DNA of 64,000 bases from Bryopsis sp. KO-2023 (GCA_030272585.1 BSYQ01000005.1:3286001-3350000), one strand, 5' to 3'; counted from the first letter of the stretch, positions 48,493 to 60,839 are shown. Notes: generated by a model not told the origin, from the letters alone. A program made the numbers and translations.

Positions 48493-49550
48493 CATACTAT
48501 GGATCCGATCACGATTTGATCGGTCGCCGATCAAGTGAGGCGACCGGTCAAATCGGGATCGGCCGATCTCCGATCCGATCGGTTGCCGGTCAGACCTGCC
48601 AGGGCCGATCATCGATCAGGATTGGCCGATCATCGATCAGATCGGTCGCCCTGTAGAAGATAGGTGGAGTTTGGTTATATAATGGAAAGATTATGATCAG
48701 GAATGGGTGACAGTACGACCTAGTTGGAGTGTGGTTACAGGTAGCGGTACGTGTTGAAAGGTATTTGGGGCGTCGGAACGGAGGTGTAAGATGAAGGTTG
48801 TAAGTCCCTTTCGGGCGTTCCCAAGAGTGTTGATAGTGAAGCTTGTGGGTGACGCAATAGCGGTCGGCTGTGTTGGTTGGATTCGTGATAACTTGCTGGC
48901 TAACGCAAGTATACTTGTGGGGTTTGTTGATTTAGACAACTCTCTAGTTAACGCGGTTGTGAACGTTACTAGAGCACTTGGTTGGGAAAGTGATTGCGTC
49001 AGGCAAACACTTTAACACACACACACACAAACACACACACAAGCGGGAACACACCAATCCCACGAATCCCGAGTTCTTACAAAGTAACTATGAATGTCAA
49101 ATGAACGAGTGGGCCTCTTAAGTACCCCTAAGTGTAGTACGCTGACGCATGCCCCAACCTTTGGGTCTAATCTGTCTTACTCGTGAACCCACATGCGTCA
49201 GCCACCCTCGGCTCTATCCCAAACTACCTCGTGAGCGCTAAAATATACTAACAAGTGTTCTTTGTGTGTTCAGGGTTGCCCTTCGGGGCTTCCCTTGGGT
49301 GATGGAAGACCCTAAACTTCTGTAATAGGACTGATGAGGTGGATGTAGTGAGGGTTGTAGGTCCGACTATCCCAAGTATTTAGGCGATCCTCTGGGGGGT
49401 AGAGGGAGACTTGTTAGATTCGACTTGTAACATATTGACTGATTCTCGACCGAACTTGACCGAACGAACGTGACCACCACTGAAAAGAGCCTAAGAACAA
49501 GGAGTAACCCAAGACGCAGGCCGATCATTTCCGATCACGTCCATAGTATG
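48493..49550. mobile_element. Non-autonomous relative of the hAT elements, 1.06 kb
   Basis: Inverted ends CATACTATGGA (left) and its reverse complement (right) match those of the hAT starting at 52505. The first 95 bp of both are nearly identical and full of GATCGG palindromes. No matching 8-bp duplication is visible (GCTGCGAC on the left, CCCCCAGG on the right), so it may be chimeric or one end may have been deleted. The interior has a (CA)n tract near 49015-49042 and no transposase. Confidence 0.6.
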
Positions 49551-51345
49551 CCCCCAGGCCCACCTCCGGGTCCCCCTCCACCACCGCCAGATCGATTTCC
49601 ACCCTGTGGCTGGCTTGATGGAGTTGAGGGATAAGAACCCCACCCGTAATACGGGTTACTCGCAGAAGGTGCTCCGTATTGGTTTACGGATTGTCCCAAA
49701 CTTGGTTGGTTTCCTGGTTGGTTTCCTGGTTGGTTTCCTGGTTGGTTCCCTGGTTGGGTACCAGGTTGGGTGTTAAGAGCCGGAATTGGATAGAAGACAG
49801 ACAGCGGAACTGTCGTCAGTGGTTGTGTTAACATGGATGTCGTTGGTGGTAATACACTCGTTACAGGGGCACTAAGTATGGGTCTGGCCGTGCCAAGTTG
49901 ACCCGCTTGGCTGAATGGTGCGCCCATTGCCATAGTTTGTGGCGGCGCGGGACTCCGTGCAGTCCATGTTCTTGGGGATGTGAATAATCCCCAGGAAGAT
50001 GGAGAACCTCCACTCACGGAGTCTGCGACAGTTGTTGATGGGCTGCGACCACCCAATCCTCCTAACGTAGTTAGACCAGTAAAAGTACTCAGATCCGGAA
50101 CAGGTGGTACCAGAAATGGGATACTGGTGAGAGGAGTGGATGACACAAAAGGAACGCTTGCGGCTGCAGCTGTCGTGGCCGGCAAAGTGACCGTGCCAGT
50201 TCCTGTTCCCATCATACCCACTACAACTGGGTCCTGAGCCGGGACTCGAACTTTCTCCCGTTTTTTCCACGCACTCAGTGTTTCCTTGAATTTAGAATCA
50301 ACATACTTCGAAAGATTGCTCTCCAAAGTCTGTTGTTTCTCTGTCGCGTCTGATAGAAATTTCTCCATCAGTTGCATCGACCTGTGTCCTCCTGCAGTGT
50401 CATCAGAACTCACACTGCCTCGGTCCGCTCTTCTTTGTTTGCGTTGCTCCTCAGCTTGGTGTAAGTCCCGCAACACTTTTAGGCTCTGGCTTACCAGGCC
50501 TGAGAGTGTATCTAGCTGGCCTTGGTGGTCGACTTGCTCGCACCGAGACTCATCAGTAGCCCGAGCGAGGTTATCCAGCGTTGTCTGCTGTAGGCGCATA
50601 CCTTCAGCAACTTTTGTCAGAGAGGCTTGCAGAGACAGAATTTGTTTCTCCCTGAGCGCATTGTTTTGATCAACAGCTTCGGCTTGGGTACGGGCTGATT
50701 CCTGCAACCGATCGAGTCGCTCTTGCAGAATAGCCTCGTTGTCAAATTTACCCAACAGATTTCTGTCGATCCGCTCTGTGGACTTTATATTCTGTTCCAG
50801 CAATTTGTGCTGGTGGTCTAACAATTTCTGTTGTCTTTCTATAGACTCAGTATTGTGTTTGACCAGCTTCTGGGCCTCCTTCCTGACATAGAGCACGAAC
50901 TGCTCATATTCCTCTTTCAGGTCGCCTTTTAAGGTCGACTCTGCACGCTGAACCTGCTCGTGAACTTGTCCTTCCAGGTTTTGTGCGACCTCTTGCACAT
51001 TCGAGGAGACAACGGCATACACATGCTCAGCTGTGTCCCTAAGTTGTCCCTCGTCCACACCATGAACGTGCACCTCCTGCTGGTGACCTCTATTGTTGGG
51101 ACGTCCTCCATATCCTCATCATACTCCTCGTCCCCGGACTCTTCCGACTCTTGTTCGTCGTCTAAGTCTGCGTCCGGTTCCTCAACCTGGTCGGGTACAT
51201 GTCTGTCCCACTACAAATCATGTATTTGCTGCGCTGGTGGGTGCACCACATCTGGATAGACCACGGGAATTAATTGGTTATCCTCCACCACTTCCTCCTC
51301 GGGAGGTGGAATAGGTGGTAGTTGTGGCGGCGTCTGGCCGGACAT
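49535..51345 (-). mobile_element. Possible gag-like retroelement fossil (coiled-coil, Pro/Gly-rich frame)
   Basis: A frame of 512 residues (51073 to 49535) reads as a long Gln/Glu/Leu coiled coil followed by a Thr/Pro/Ala/Gly-rich half with a 15-bp repeat coding QPGN (about 49700-49765). A proline- and acid-rich leader begins at 51345 (MSGQTPPQLPPIPPPEEEVV). Its downstream end runs into the inverted end of the element at 49550. The layout recalls a gag protein, but no zinc knuckle, protease or polymerase is seen, so family and age are unassigned. If it is a retroelement it looks incomplete, with a few breaks; a spliced host gene is the alternative. Confidence 0.3.
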
Positions 51346-52036
51346 GTTATTTGAGTGAAATCCGCCGGGAATTGTGTTAGCGAACAGGAAAGTTCTCGGT
51401 TTTTCCGTAGAACTGTTTCCGACTTTTCCGCGGGAAAAGATGGAAACTTTCTGGTGTCAGACAGTGTTTGGGTGTAAGCTACTATCCGTCGTGAGATTTT
51501 TTTTTCCGATATTTAGTAATTCCGACTGGAATCAGACGGTGCGGTACTTTTCTCCGGGAAAGAGTGACTTTTAGTAATCGGACGGGGCGGTGGACGGTCT
51601 GGTTTCTGTCAGGTCGTCAGAACCAGAGTCGTCTCGCTCTCGTTTCCGAACTTTCCGGGGTAAAGTCGCACGTTCGTGTTTCGAACGTCTGCTCACGCGG
51701 TCGCCTGCCCGAACGACTGTTTTTCCTGCGCTTTTCCGACGTTTTTCTCTCGACTTCTACAGATCTATAGATCTGAGAGTCAGTTCACTAGTGGACTCCG
51801 ATTGTTTCGCAACATCGCCTGGACGTTGTAAGCGACAACGCGAGAGTATCGCTCACTCTCGAAAGGTATCTTCGCCCTCTCACGCCCCTTGGAACGAACG
51901 AGTTCCAGATCTGTGGGATTTAGTAATCCCTAGGGTCAGATCTTTGGGGGGGTTGCGCGAGTTCGCCTTTGGGGTGCGCCTGGCCTCGACCAGCTCCGAA
52001 ACCAAATGATAGGGGCACAAGACCCCGAGACACAAG

Positions 52037-52084
<48 letters not shown>

Positions 52085-52184
52085 CTGGGAAAAGATGATT
52101 TTTACAGGAGGGCCCCCTGCCCTATAAACCCTGTCGTACTCCCAATTGTACTACATAACACCCCAAAACCCGAGTTCTACTATC
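51346..52184. other. Upstream region of the coiled-coil frame
   Basis: Non-coding, with (CA)n(GA)n microsatellite at about 52036-52081. On the minus strand a TGGTTTCGGAGC stretch near 51996 resembles a tRNA primer-binding site of LTR elements, but no paired LTR is visible, so this remains a hint only. Confidence 0.25.
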
Positions 52185-52490
52185 ATATGGGCTGAGACCC
52201 CTGTGCACAGGACAGGACAAACTGTCTGTGCACAGGACAGGGTCGGACCTGTGCTGCACAGTCGCACAGACTGCACAGCACAGCACAGGCACAGTCTGTG
52301 CACTGTCCGTGCAGATTCTGTGCACATTCTGTGCTGTTCTGTGCAGTCTGTGCGCCTGTGCGCAGAGGTCCGACCCTGTTCCGTGCACAGACAGTCTGTG
52401 CTGTTCTGGCCTGTGCAATTCCGCTGCACAGGACAGACCTGCACAGGGTGCACAGAACCCGTACAGAACCCTGTCCTGTGCAGCCCATGT
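52185..52490. repeat. Palindrome-dense CTGTGCACAG region
   Basis: About 300 bp made almost only of overlapping CTGTGCA, TGCACAG and GGACAGG words in both orientations, able to fold on itself. Its edges are imperfect inverted repeats (ATGGGCTG at about 52188 and CAGCCCAT at about 52480), so it may be a small palindromic transposon. No target duplication could be fixed. Confidence 0.55.
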
Positions 52491-52881
52491 CTGCCTGCGA
52501 CGCCCATACTATGGATCCGATCACGATTTGATCGGTCGCCGATCAAGTGAGGCGACCGATCAAATCGTGATCGACCGATCTCCGATCTGATCGGTCGTCC
52601 AACCTGATCGGCAGTTTTTAATCGGTCTGATCGTGGTCGGCCGGTTAAAAACTGCCGATCAGGTGCCGGCAGGGTGCAACGCTTGATCGAAATCGTGATC
52701 GGGATCGGCGCGACCGACTATAATCGGCGCAACACCGATCGTGATCGGTGGGTCGTCTGCGTCAAGAATCGATCATTGGTCGCGGGTGAGATGCAGGTGA
52801 GTCACGCGGGCACATCGCATGTTCGGTTGCTGTTAATCTGGTGAGCGTTTAACTCCACGTCTTATCAGCGCCCCGCTCGAA

Positions 52882-55800
52882 ATGGGCCGGCATGGAAAAA
52901 GAGAAGCGCTCGTCACCAGAGATAGGACTTTACGGTTACGGTCACCGTAACCGGACCGTAACCACCGTAACCGGACCGTAACCGGAGTACAATTTTCGTC
53001 AGAAAATCGTACTTTTACGGCCGTAACCGTAGCACCGTACCACTCCGTACCGCTCCGTACCGGACCGTAACGACCGTAACGGCCGTAACAACCGTAAACC
53101 GTAGAAAGTGACCCCCGCAGGGTCCCGCGATTCCAAAGGAACCCAGGGGGATTCGAACCTGCGACCCTACTGACTGCAGCCTAACGCTTTAGCACTGAAC
53201 CACGCTACTTCACGGTGATTTAGGGCCTACCGTAGTTATACCGTACCTGTTCCGTACCGTAAAAACAACATATTACTCCGGTTACGGTACGGAGTTACGG
53301 CCGTAGTACGGTGACCGTAACCCGACCGTAACCGGACCGGACCGGAGTCGGACCAAAAATTTGGCCCAAGTCCTATCTCTGCTCGTCACCCCTGCGAGGT
53401 CGGGGCAACGCCCACACACGTCCCAGAGGAGATTAGTTCCGACCGGATCTGGAAGCGGGGGGTTGGAACCTCGTCGCCAGAGCAGCGTTCCATCCGTGGG
53501 GCCGCAGGGGTCGGGGCAAGCATCTGACCTCACCAACAGTGCGTTACTCGCCGATCTGTTCCGCCTTGTTGTACTCTTATGGTTCTGTGGGGGGGTGAGG
53601 TGTTCCCTTGTTGGATTGTGTGAGGTGCTTGTGCTTTCTCCAATTGTTCTGGTTCTGCTTTTGTGAGGTGTTTGTCCTGTCGTGCCCTGCCCTGCAGTGA
53701 ACAGAAATGGAAAGGAAGCTGACCTGCTGGAACTGGGTGCAAGCCCTCCTGTGATTCCTGTTCGGAGAAGTAACACATGGGTTGACAAGATGTATGCCAG
53801 CAATTCAGAAGGCAAGATGTTGGTGTATGAGGATGATCGGGGCAGAAAGGTAGTGTCGTGCCGAATCTGTCATGAACAATTGTCATATGTGAAGGGAGGC
53901 AGGATCCCCCTTTTGAATCATGCGGCCAAACACGGTATCCGGATCAGTTCCGAAATGGAAATCGCTGTCGCGGAAGGCTTTGAGGGCTGCCATTTGAAAA
54001 GGCAAAAGGATCAGGACATGAAAACAGGCACACAAGGGGGTCGGATCAGTTCTTTTGGAACCCAGAAAACACTCCCGTTTGTGTCTAAATGGGGACCTAG
54101 TACCCGGGAGTTCCAGTCGTACCGGCACAAGGTTATGTGCTATCTGGTCAGCGTCGGGGCCCCCTTCAGGACAGTGGAAGATCAGCACTTCCGAGACATG
54201 TGCACTCAACTGAACGCATCTGCTCCGCCACTATCAGCGAAATCCATGTCTCACCGGGTCGGACTGTCCTCCAACAGGCTTCAAAAAAAGATGAAGGATA
54301 TTGATCTGAGCAGATTCCGACCATGCTTTGTTGCTGATGGTTGGTCTCAGCAACCCAAGCATTGGTTCGCGATGGGGGCTGTCTACATACACCGGGACCC
54401 GGAACAGGATCTGTTCGAACTCAAGCGGATCAGTCTCGGGACCTGGGAAATGGAGGGTACCGCAACTGCTTTGGACATTTGCACAAAAATGAACGAGATC
54501 AGGGAGGACTTTGATCTGACCGGATATCAGGCCAGCATCGTTACCGATCACGAGTCCAGAATGGGGGCAGCATGTGAAATGAACTACAGTTACGATTGGC
54601 ACGGGTGCGGGACACACAGAATAAATTTGGGTGTAAAGAAGGGTCTGAAAAATTCCCCCAAAAGCGTGGACGACCTTGTGACCAAAGTACACGATCTGTG
54701 CAAAACAGTGATGGGTGCATCCACCCATTGGGAAAAGCTGAAACAGATTCAGATCGATCGAGCCAAAAGAAAAAAAGCTGATCAGGAACGGCAACAAGCG
54801 GAGGCTGCTCGCCAAGAGTTAGTTTATACGCTCCGGTCTTCGACGGCCACGGGTGCCTCTGGGATTGGCAACAGTGGGCTTGGTGAGAGCCCCAGTCCAT
54901 GTCAAGTTGATGAGGATGAACTTCTGGAGGATGCACAAGAGGAATCTAATCAAAACGACCATCAGAGCCAGAAACAGGATGACCCTACATCACAGGAAAT
55001 ATATTCAAGTGATGAAGACGCATGTCCCGATGATGGAGACGACGTGGAGGAGGCAGAAGACTGCCCAGGACCTGTCCGCAGATCTGACAAGGTTCTCAGA
55101 CTCACCTTGGCGGTGGAGACTAGGTGGAACAGCACCTGGTACATGTTGCATCGATTGTTGATTTTGAAACCCGATCTGATCCAGCTCTTTCCCCTCCTTC
55201 CCCCCCGATACAATATCAACCCCCAAGAATGGAAAGTGCTGCTGGAACTGTACCTGGTTCTGAGGCCATACAAGGAAGCAACCAAGGTACTGGAGGCAGA
55301 AAAGAAGGTGACGGGGAGTGCCGTCCTGATGCTCATGGCCCGGATCAGCGCTGCGGTAGATGCCATGGACATCGAGGAACCGGATGTGACAGACTTCAGA
55401 GATGTGCTCCGCACAGTCATGGACCATGAATTTGACAATCCCGGATGGCTCCTGGCCGTCAGGTGCATGCAGCATCTGGATCCGACCAAACTATCACTCG
55501 AAGACGCTGAGGTGAATCGGTATCTGTGGGGCACCCCAGGGCGCTTTCCGTGCTTGAGGAAGAAATTCAGCAGACCTGATCTGTGGGTTTCAGATGTGCT
55601 GCAAGAGTGCGTGACTCTGCTGAAGGAGATCCGGATGAGATCAGAAAACAGAGGTATTGACAATCCGGGGGAAGGCAGAGAGGGAAAAAAAAAGAGAAAG
55701 GAAAATCTCGAACGGGACTGGCTCAGTGTGTGCCCTCCTCCATCTGCTACGGGCGGTTCTTATTCTGATGAGTGGGAGCGGTATTGTGGGGTCAGGAGGG

Positions 55801-56033
55801 TTATTCAGAGCACTTCATCTGTTCTGGACTGGTGGAGGGTACACCAGGCGGCATACCCAACAGTTTCGATCCTGGCTGCCGAGTATCTGTGCATCCCAGC
55901 CTCCAGCGCCTCGGTTGAGCGGATGTTCAGTGTCAATGGCCACCAGCTGAACAAGCGCAGGAGGGCGATGGAGGAGAGCAAGGTCAACCAACAGACCCTG
56001 CTCCGGGACAATCTGCATCTGTTCAGGGCATGA
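52882..56033 (+). CDS. hAT transposase, outer element
   Basis: The main exon 53698..56033 is open for 778 codons. It encodes a BED-like zinc finger (CRICHEQLSYVKGG, then LLNHAAKHG), the RNase-H-like core with ADGWSQQPKHWFAMG and VTDHESRMGAACE, a WHGCGTHRINLGV block, VETRWNSTWYMLHR, and the hAT C-terminal dimerisation region (AEYLCIPASSASVERMFSVN). A first exon seems to start at ATG 52882 (MGRHGKREALV) and is split by the MITE at 52917. Past the MITE the frame resumes (PARSGQRPHTSQRR), and a GTGAGG donor near 53595 would be one base out of phase with the acceptor at 53697. So this copy is probably disabled at its 5' end although the catalytic exon is whole. Confidence 0.85.
52917..53381. mobile_element. 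hAT MITE, 465 bp, inside the outer transposase's first exon
   Basis: Ends CAGAGATAGGACTT and the reverse complement, with 8-bp duplication CTCGTCAC (52909-52916 and 53382-53389), are diagnostic of hAT. Both arms are arrays of CCGTAAC/GTTACGG words able to pair with each other. A tRNA-like sequence lies between the arms (about 53143-53215, minus strand), with GTGGTTCAGTG as A box and CAGGTTCGAATCC as B box. Confidence 0.9.
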
Positions 56034-56269
56034 CCTGAACTGCTTCTGTTTGATTGTGTGGGACAATCTGCATTCTGATTCAGAACCCTCCTGTTTCGGA
56101 GGAACTCTCCTTTTTTTGGTTTGGGGTGCCGGGTATGTTCTCTGTTTGGGGTGCTGGGTATGGATCAGAACACTGGACAATCTGCATCTTGACCTGGTGT
56201 GATTTGCCCCGAGTTTTGTTTGTTTTGGTATGGGTATGTAATCCAAACTTTTTTGAATGCTTGTTTAAA

Positions 56270-56665
56270 AGTTTCAGAGGTTTCCACAGATTCCAGCACT
56301 GATTCAGCCCACACAGATAACCCTCTGTTTATGGTTCATGGTTCATGGTTCATTACATGACTCAAACAAAAAAAACAAAGTTTCAGAGGTTCCACAGATT
56401 CCAGCACTGATTCAATTTGGCTCCTCCTCCTCCACCACCCTCTGTTATGGTTCATGGTTCATAGTTCATAACGTGACTCAAACAAAACAAAAAGTTTCAA
56501 GTTCCACAGATTCCAGCACTGATTCAATTTGGCTCCTCCTCCTCCACCACCCTCTGTTTATGGTTCATGGTTCATGGTTCATAACGTGACTCAAACAAAA
56601 CAAAAAGTTTCAAGTTCCACAGATTCCAGCACTGATTCAATTTGGCTCCTCCTCCTCCACCAACA
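56270..56665. repeat. Minisatellite, unit about 112 bp, 3.6 copies
   Basis: Units start with GTTTCAGAGGTTCCACAG or a variant at about 56270, 56381, 56493 and 56607. It lies just 3' of the outer hAT transposase. Confidence 0.85.
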
Positions 56666-56703
56666 TCCCATCCGGTCCAGCCCTGACCCGATACACACGT
56701 GTG

Positions 56704-57312
56704 ACCAGTTGTACAACTCTCGTGACCAAAAAGTGGCCAATAAGAGAGTATTTTTCTATCCCAAATTTTTAGGCAACCACTTTCTGACACGCCTCGAAAT
56801 TTTAACTGTAGTATGGTAAAAACATTGCACAGCCACCATCAAAGTTTCGTTTCGATTGCCCGCGTAAATTGTGAGTAATCGACGAATCGTGACTTAATTC
56901 AGGCGAAAAATCGTGTGAATCGTCGATTTTTCGCCATTAATTCGTGTCTGTTGCCGCCGTGCTGGGTATTGTTTTTGGTATTTTTGAAGTGCGCCAATTT
57001 ATTTAAGAGAACCACAACCCCGTGGGCATGTTTTTGAGTGAAATTTGATTCAGGAAGTGAATGAAAAATGAGGCTAGATTTGGAACCCCCACAGCAAAAG
57101 AGGGGAAAACTCTAGGCCCCTAACAAACACACACCAAACAATCCAAAAATCATCAACATTTGGAGACGTGTTGGAAAACACTTGAAAAAATTGCTGCCAA
57201 ATTTTCAAATCGAAAGACATCGATTCAAGTCCTCTTTTGATGCAATAACTGGAACAATGATTTTGCGTGTCCGAAATCAGGCGATTTTGGTCACGAGAGT
57301 TGTACAACTGGT
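56704..57312. mobile_element. 609-bp MITE, copy 2
   Basis: Same inverted ends and length as the copy at 13258-13866, here with 6-bp target duplication CGTGTG (56698-56703 and 57313-57318). It is inserted between the two genes of the outer hAT element, so it is younger than that element. Confidence 0.92.
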
Positions 57313-57743
57313 CGTGTGCGGTCTTCAGGGATAGGTGCAAAGTTGAACGGGCCAGTATCCAGCTCCCTGATAACATTGCGGTCCTGAAGACGGACCTGAT
57401 GGTGGAAGAGGCCTTCACGGACTCTGTGCAGAGCATAACAGTTCTGCGGGTATACGTTCTGGATGAGCTGAGTCAGATGGGGCATGCAGGAGAAGGATAT
57501 TGGGAATTGGATGGTGAAGTCGGGGAAGAAGGCATACTCCGTATTTATGGTGACTCTCTCCCGCAGGGCAGTTCTGCGCTGTTCCCTGCTCCGTTCAGAG
57601 TCTGAACTTCAGACATGACCCTTCGCAGGGGGGCCTGCCTGCGCTGAGGGTACCCCTCATTGTCGTTGACGCAAGGCTGTCCATCAAAGTCCATGGGCCA
57701 CCTATCCATCAATGGGGGTTTGGGGTTTGCCTCCCTCTGACCA
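57313..57743 (-). pseudogene. Second-gene remnant of the outer hAT
   Basis: Minus-strand frames read MPHLTQLIQNV, YALHRVREGLFHH and MDRWPMDFDGQPC. These match VHLVQFLQNVALENSWILHR, IKEALYIHG and PFPRDFDGFSC of the inner element's second gene in order and spacing. The frame is cut by the insertion of the inner hAT at 57752, and its upstream part resumes after 63774. It is not open throughout, so I call it a pseudogene. Confidence 0.65.
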
Positions 57744-58149
57744 CCCTGAGGCATACTAGGGATCCGATGCCGACATGTCGGTCATCGATCAAACCGATCT
57801 CCGATCAAGATCGGTCCCTGCAGTTTCCGATCAAGCCGATCACCGATAAGATCGGTCCGATCAGACCGATCGCCGATCAAAATCGGACCGATCAAAAAAA
57901 AACGGTCCGACTTTTCCGATCAAAATCGGCCGATCACCCAGTTCTGCCTCGGAAACCAGATCGGATCGGGATCGGGATCGGCGGTTTCCGATCAGATCGG
58001 AAATTGACCGATCTGATCGGCGCGTCGCCGATCATGATCGGCGACGCATTATCACTCGACAACGATCAAATCGCTGGTCCGGCTACCGATTCCCCTGATC
58101 GGCACCACATCAAAGCCCGTGGCGTCGGATTATCCGTGTTTCCGTGAAC

Positions 58150-60789
58150 ATGAGAGGCAACAGGAGAAAGACGAAACCGCGAGCGCAACCGCGAGCGCTG
58201 CACCGTATCTTACCTCCCGTCGAGCTGTCCGGGGATGACTTGCGAGGCGAACCGAACGCAGTTCAGCCGACGCCACACCGCTGGAGCTCTGATTCTGTGA
58301 ACCCAAAGGGGGTTGCACGCGGAGGGGGAAGAGGATCTGGAACTGGAACGGAAACAGGAGGAGCAGGAACACGATCTGGAACAGAAACCGGTGAGTGTGG
58401 CAAATTTGCTGTGCAGTGAACTCATCAGATGTGATTGTCTTGGTGGGGCACTCTTGGGGTGTTGGTGTTTCCTTGCATCTGCCTCCAGGTAGGGACATGT
58501 CACCTGTGGGCTTTGATATGCTTCAGAAGATATGGCCTTGGGCCTCATGCTGGTTGTCTTGTAGTGGATCTCACATTCCAAACATCAGCTCGGACGCAGG
58601 CACAGAACCAGAAACGGACCGGAATCCACACTTGGGTGGACTCCATGTATGTACAGAACAGTGCAGGAGAAATGGAGCGATTTGTGGATGAATGGAACAG
58701 GAAAGTAGTGACCTGTAGGATATGCAGGAGTCAGTTGGTCTACAGCAAGGGAGGCCGCACCTCGTTGTTGACCCATGCTAAGAGGCATGGTCTCACCACC
58801 CCGGAGCAGATGCAGATCGCTGTCCACAACGGATTTGTGGGACATCATCAGGAGCAGGGGGGGGAACGGATCGTTTCGTTCGGAAACCAGAGAACGTTGC
58901 CTTTCGTGTCTAGATGGGGCTGCCTGACCAAAGAGTACAAAAACTTCCGGGATCATGTCATGAAATTCGTGGTCAGCACCGGTGCAGCTTTCAGGTGTGT
59001 GGAGGACAAACATTTCAGAGCCATGTGCTCCTCCCTTAATGCATCTGCACCTTGTCTGAGTGCAAAGACCATCTCCACCAACGTTGGGCTTTCAGCGAAA
59101 CGGCTCAGCAAAAGGATCCGAGAAGAGGACCTCGGAAAATTCAGACCCTGCTTCGTTGCAGATGGCTGGTCGCAGGAACCGAAGCACTGGTTTGCCATGG
59201 GAGCTGTTTATATCCACCGGGACGCTGAACAGGATCTGTTTGAACTGAAGCGGATCAGCTTGGGAACCTGGGACCTGAAGGGAAATTGTGATGCTGAGGA
59301 CATCAAAAAAAAAATGGCAGAAATTCGGGATCGGTACAACCTGGGCGATTACCGGGCAAGCATTGTCACAGATCATGAATCAAGAATGGGTGCGGCCTGT
59401 GAACGCAAAGGTGAATACGACTGGCACGGATGCTGCACTCACCGGATCAATCTCGGAGTCAGAAAAGCCCTGAACCAGGCACCTGAGCCGTTGGAATTCC
59501 TGATCAAGAAGGTCCGTCAGATCTGTGTCCGTGTCATGGGATCTGCCAACCTGTGGGAAAGTTTCAAGACAATCCAAGAAGCGCGCATATACAAGGAAGA
59601 TTATGACCGGGACCGGGCTGCAGCGGATGCGGATATGCAGAGCCAGGCCAGCCGGAACCAGGTTGGCAGTCAGAACCAGAGTCAGAATCGAAGTCAGGCT
59701 GGCACCTCCGACCAGAATCAGGATCAGAACCAGGCTGAGGAGGAGGGGCCCTTCCCCATGTACTCCTCTGATGAGGAGGAATGTCCTGATGATGACTGGT
59801 TGATGGAGGAAACAGAAGACTGCCCTGGACCAGTCAGGAGATCGCAGCGGATCCTGAGATTGACCCTGCCCGTTGAAACCAGGTGGAACTCTGTGTGGTA
59901 CATGCTGCATCGGTTCCTGATCCTGAAGGAGGATATGCGTAAAATGCTGCAGACCATGTCTGAAGAGGATCGGTTGACAGAATTGGAATGGATACAACTC
60001 CGGCACCTGCATTCGATCTTACAGCCATACAAGGAAGCTACCAAGCGCATGGAGGCTGAAAAAACGGTCACCTGTTCGCTGGTTCTGATGGTCATGGCCC
60101 GGGTCAGTGACATCATCGACAAAATGGATTTACCCTGTCAGGACTTGGATCAGTTCAGAAAGCAGCTCAGAAGCAATATGGATGAGGAATTCGATGATCC
60201 AAACTGGCTCCTGGCCGTCGGATGCATGCAACAACTGGATCCGTCACGTTTGCGATTGGATGATCCTGTTATCACTCGGTATCTGTGGGGATCGGACCAG
60301 TTCCATGAATTCAAATCTCGGTGGTCTCGGTGCGATCTGTGGGTGAATGATGTGCTAGAGGAGTGCAACAAGCTCATAATGTGCATCAAAGAGAGACCGG
60401 ATCAGGAGGCAGGAGCAGATGCATGCGGCACCTTCAGAGGACCAGAAAAAAGCCCGGTGCATTCCACGTATGACTGGCTCACAGTTGTCCATCCATCAGG
60501 GGATCCAACCGATTCAGGAACAGATGAGTGGGAACGGTACTGTGCAGTGAGGGCAACCCCCCTCACATCTGTACTGACTTCAGGTCTGGAGTGGTGGCGG
60601 AAAAATCAGGCTCTGTACCCAGCTGTAGCAGTTCTGGCAGCCGAGTATTTGTGCATACCAGCGTCCAGTGCATCTGTGGAACGGATGTTCAGTATTAACG
60701 GGCATCAGTTGAATAAGCGCAGGAGGCGGATTCAGGTTTCCAAGGTGCGGGATCTGACACTGATACGGGACAATCTGGATATGATTTAG
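58150..60789 (+). CDS. hAT transposase, inner element
   Basis: Cut-and-paste transposase of 821 aa, exons 58150..58390 and 58565..60789 (phase 1, GTGAGT donor). The Arg/Gly-rich N-terminus (MRGNRRKTKPRAQPRA, then RGGGRGSGTGTETGG) precedes a BED-like zinc finger (CRICRSQLVYSKGG, LLTHAKRHG). Core motifs: FRPCFVADGWSQEPKHWFAM, VTDHESRMGAACE, YDWHGCCTHRINLGVRKAL, VETRWNSVWYMLHRFL, WLLAVGCMQQLDPSRL. The dimerisation region is YLCIPASSASVERMFSINGH followed by LNKRRRR. A Gln/Asn-rich insert (about residues 430-470) separates core halves. No stops or frameshifts seen. Confidence 0.93.
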
Positions 60790-60839
60790 TGTGGTTCCCT
60801 TCTTTTTTTCTGCAACCTGGATCTGAATCTGTTTCTGAT

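Noticed and set aside
53143-53215. Functional tRNA gene (Cys-like)
   Set aside because: The anticodon and T stems do not pair, and it lies inside a 465-bp MITE with perfect ends.
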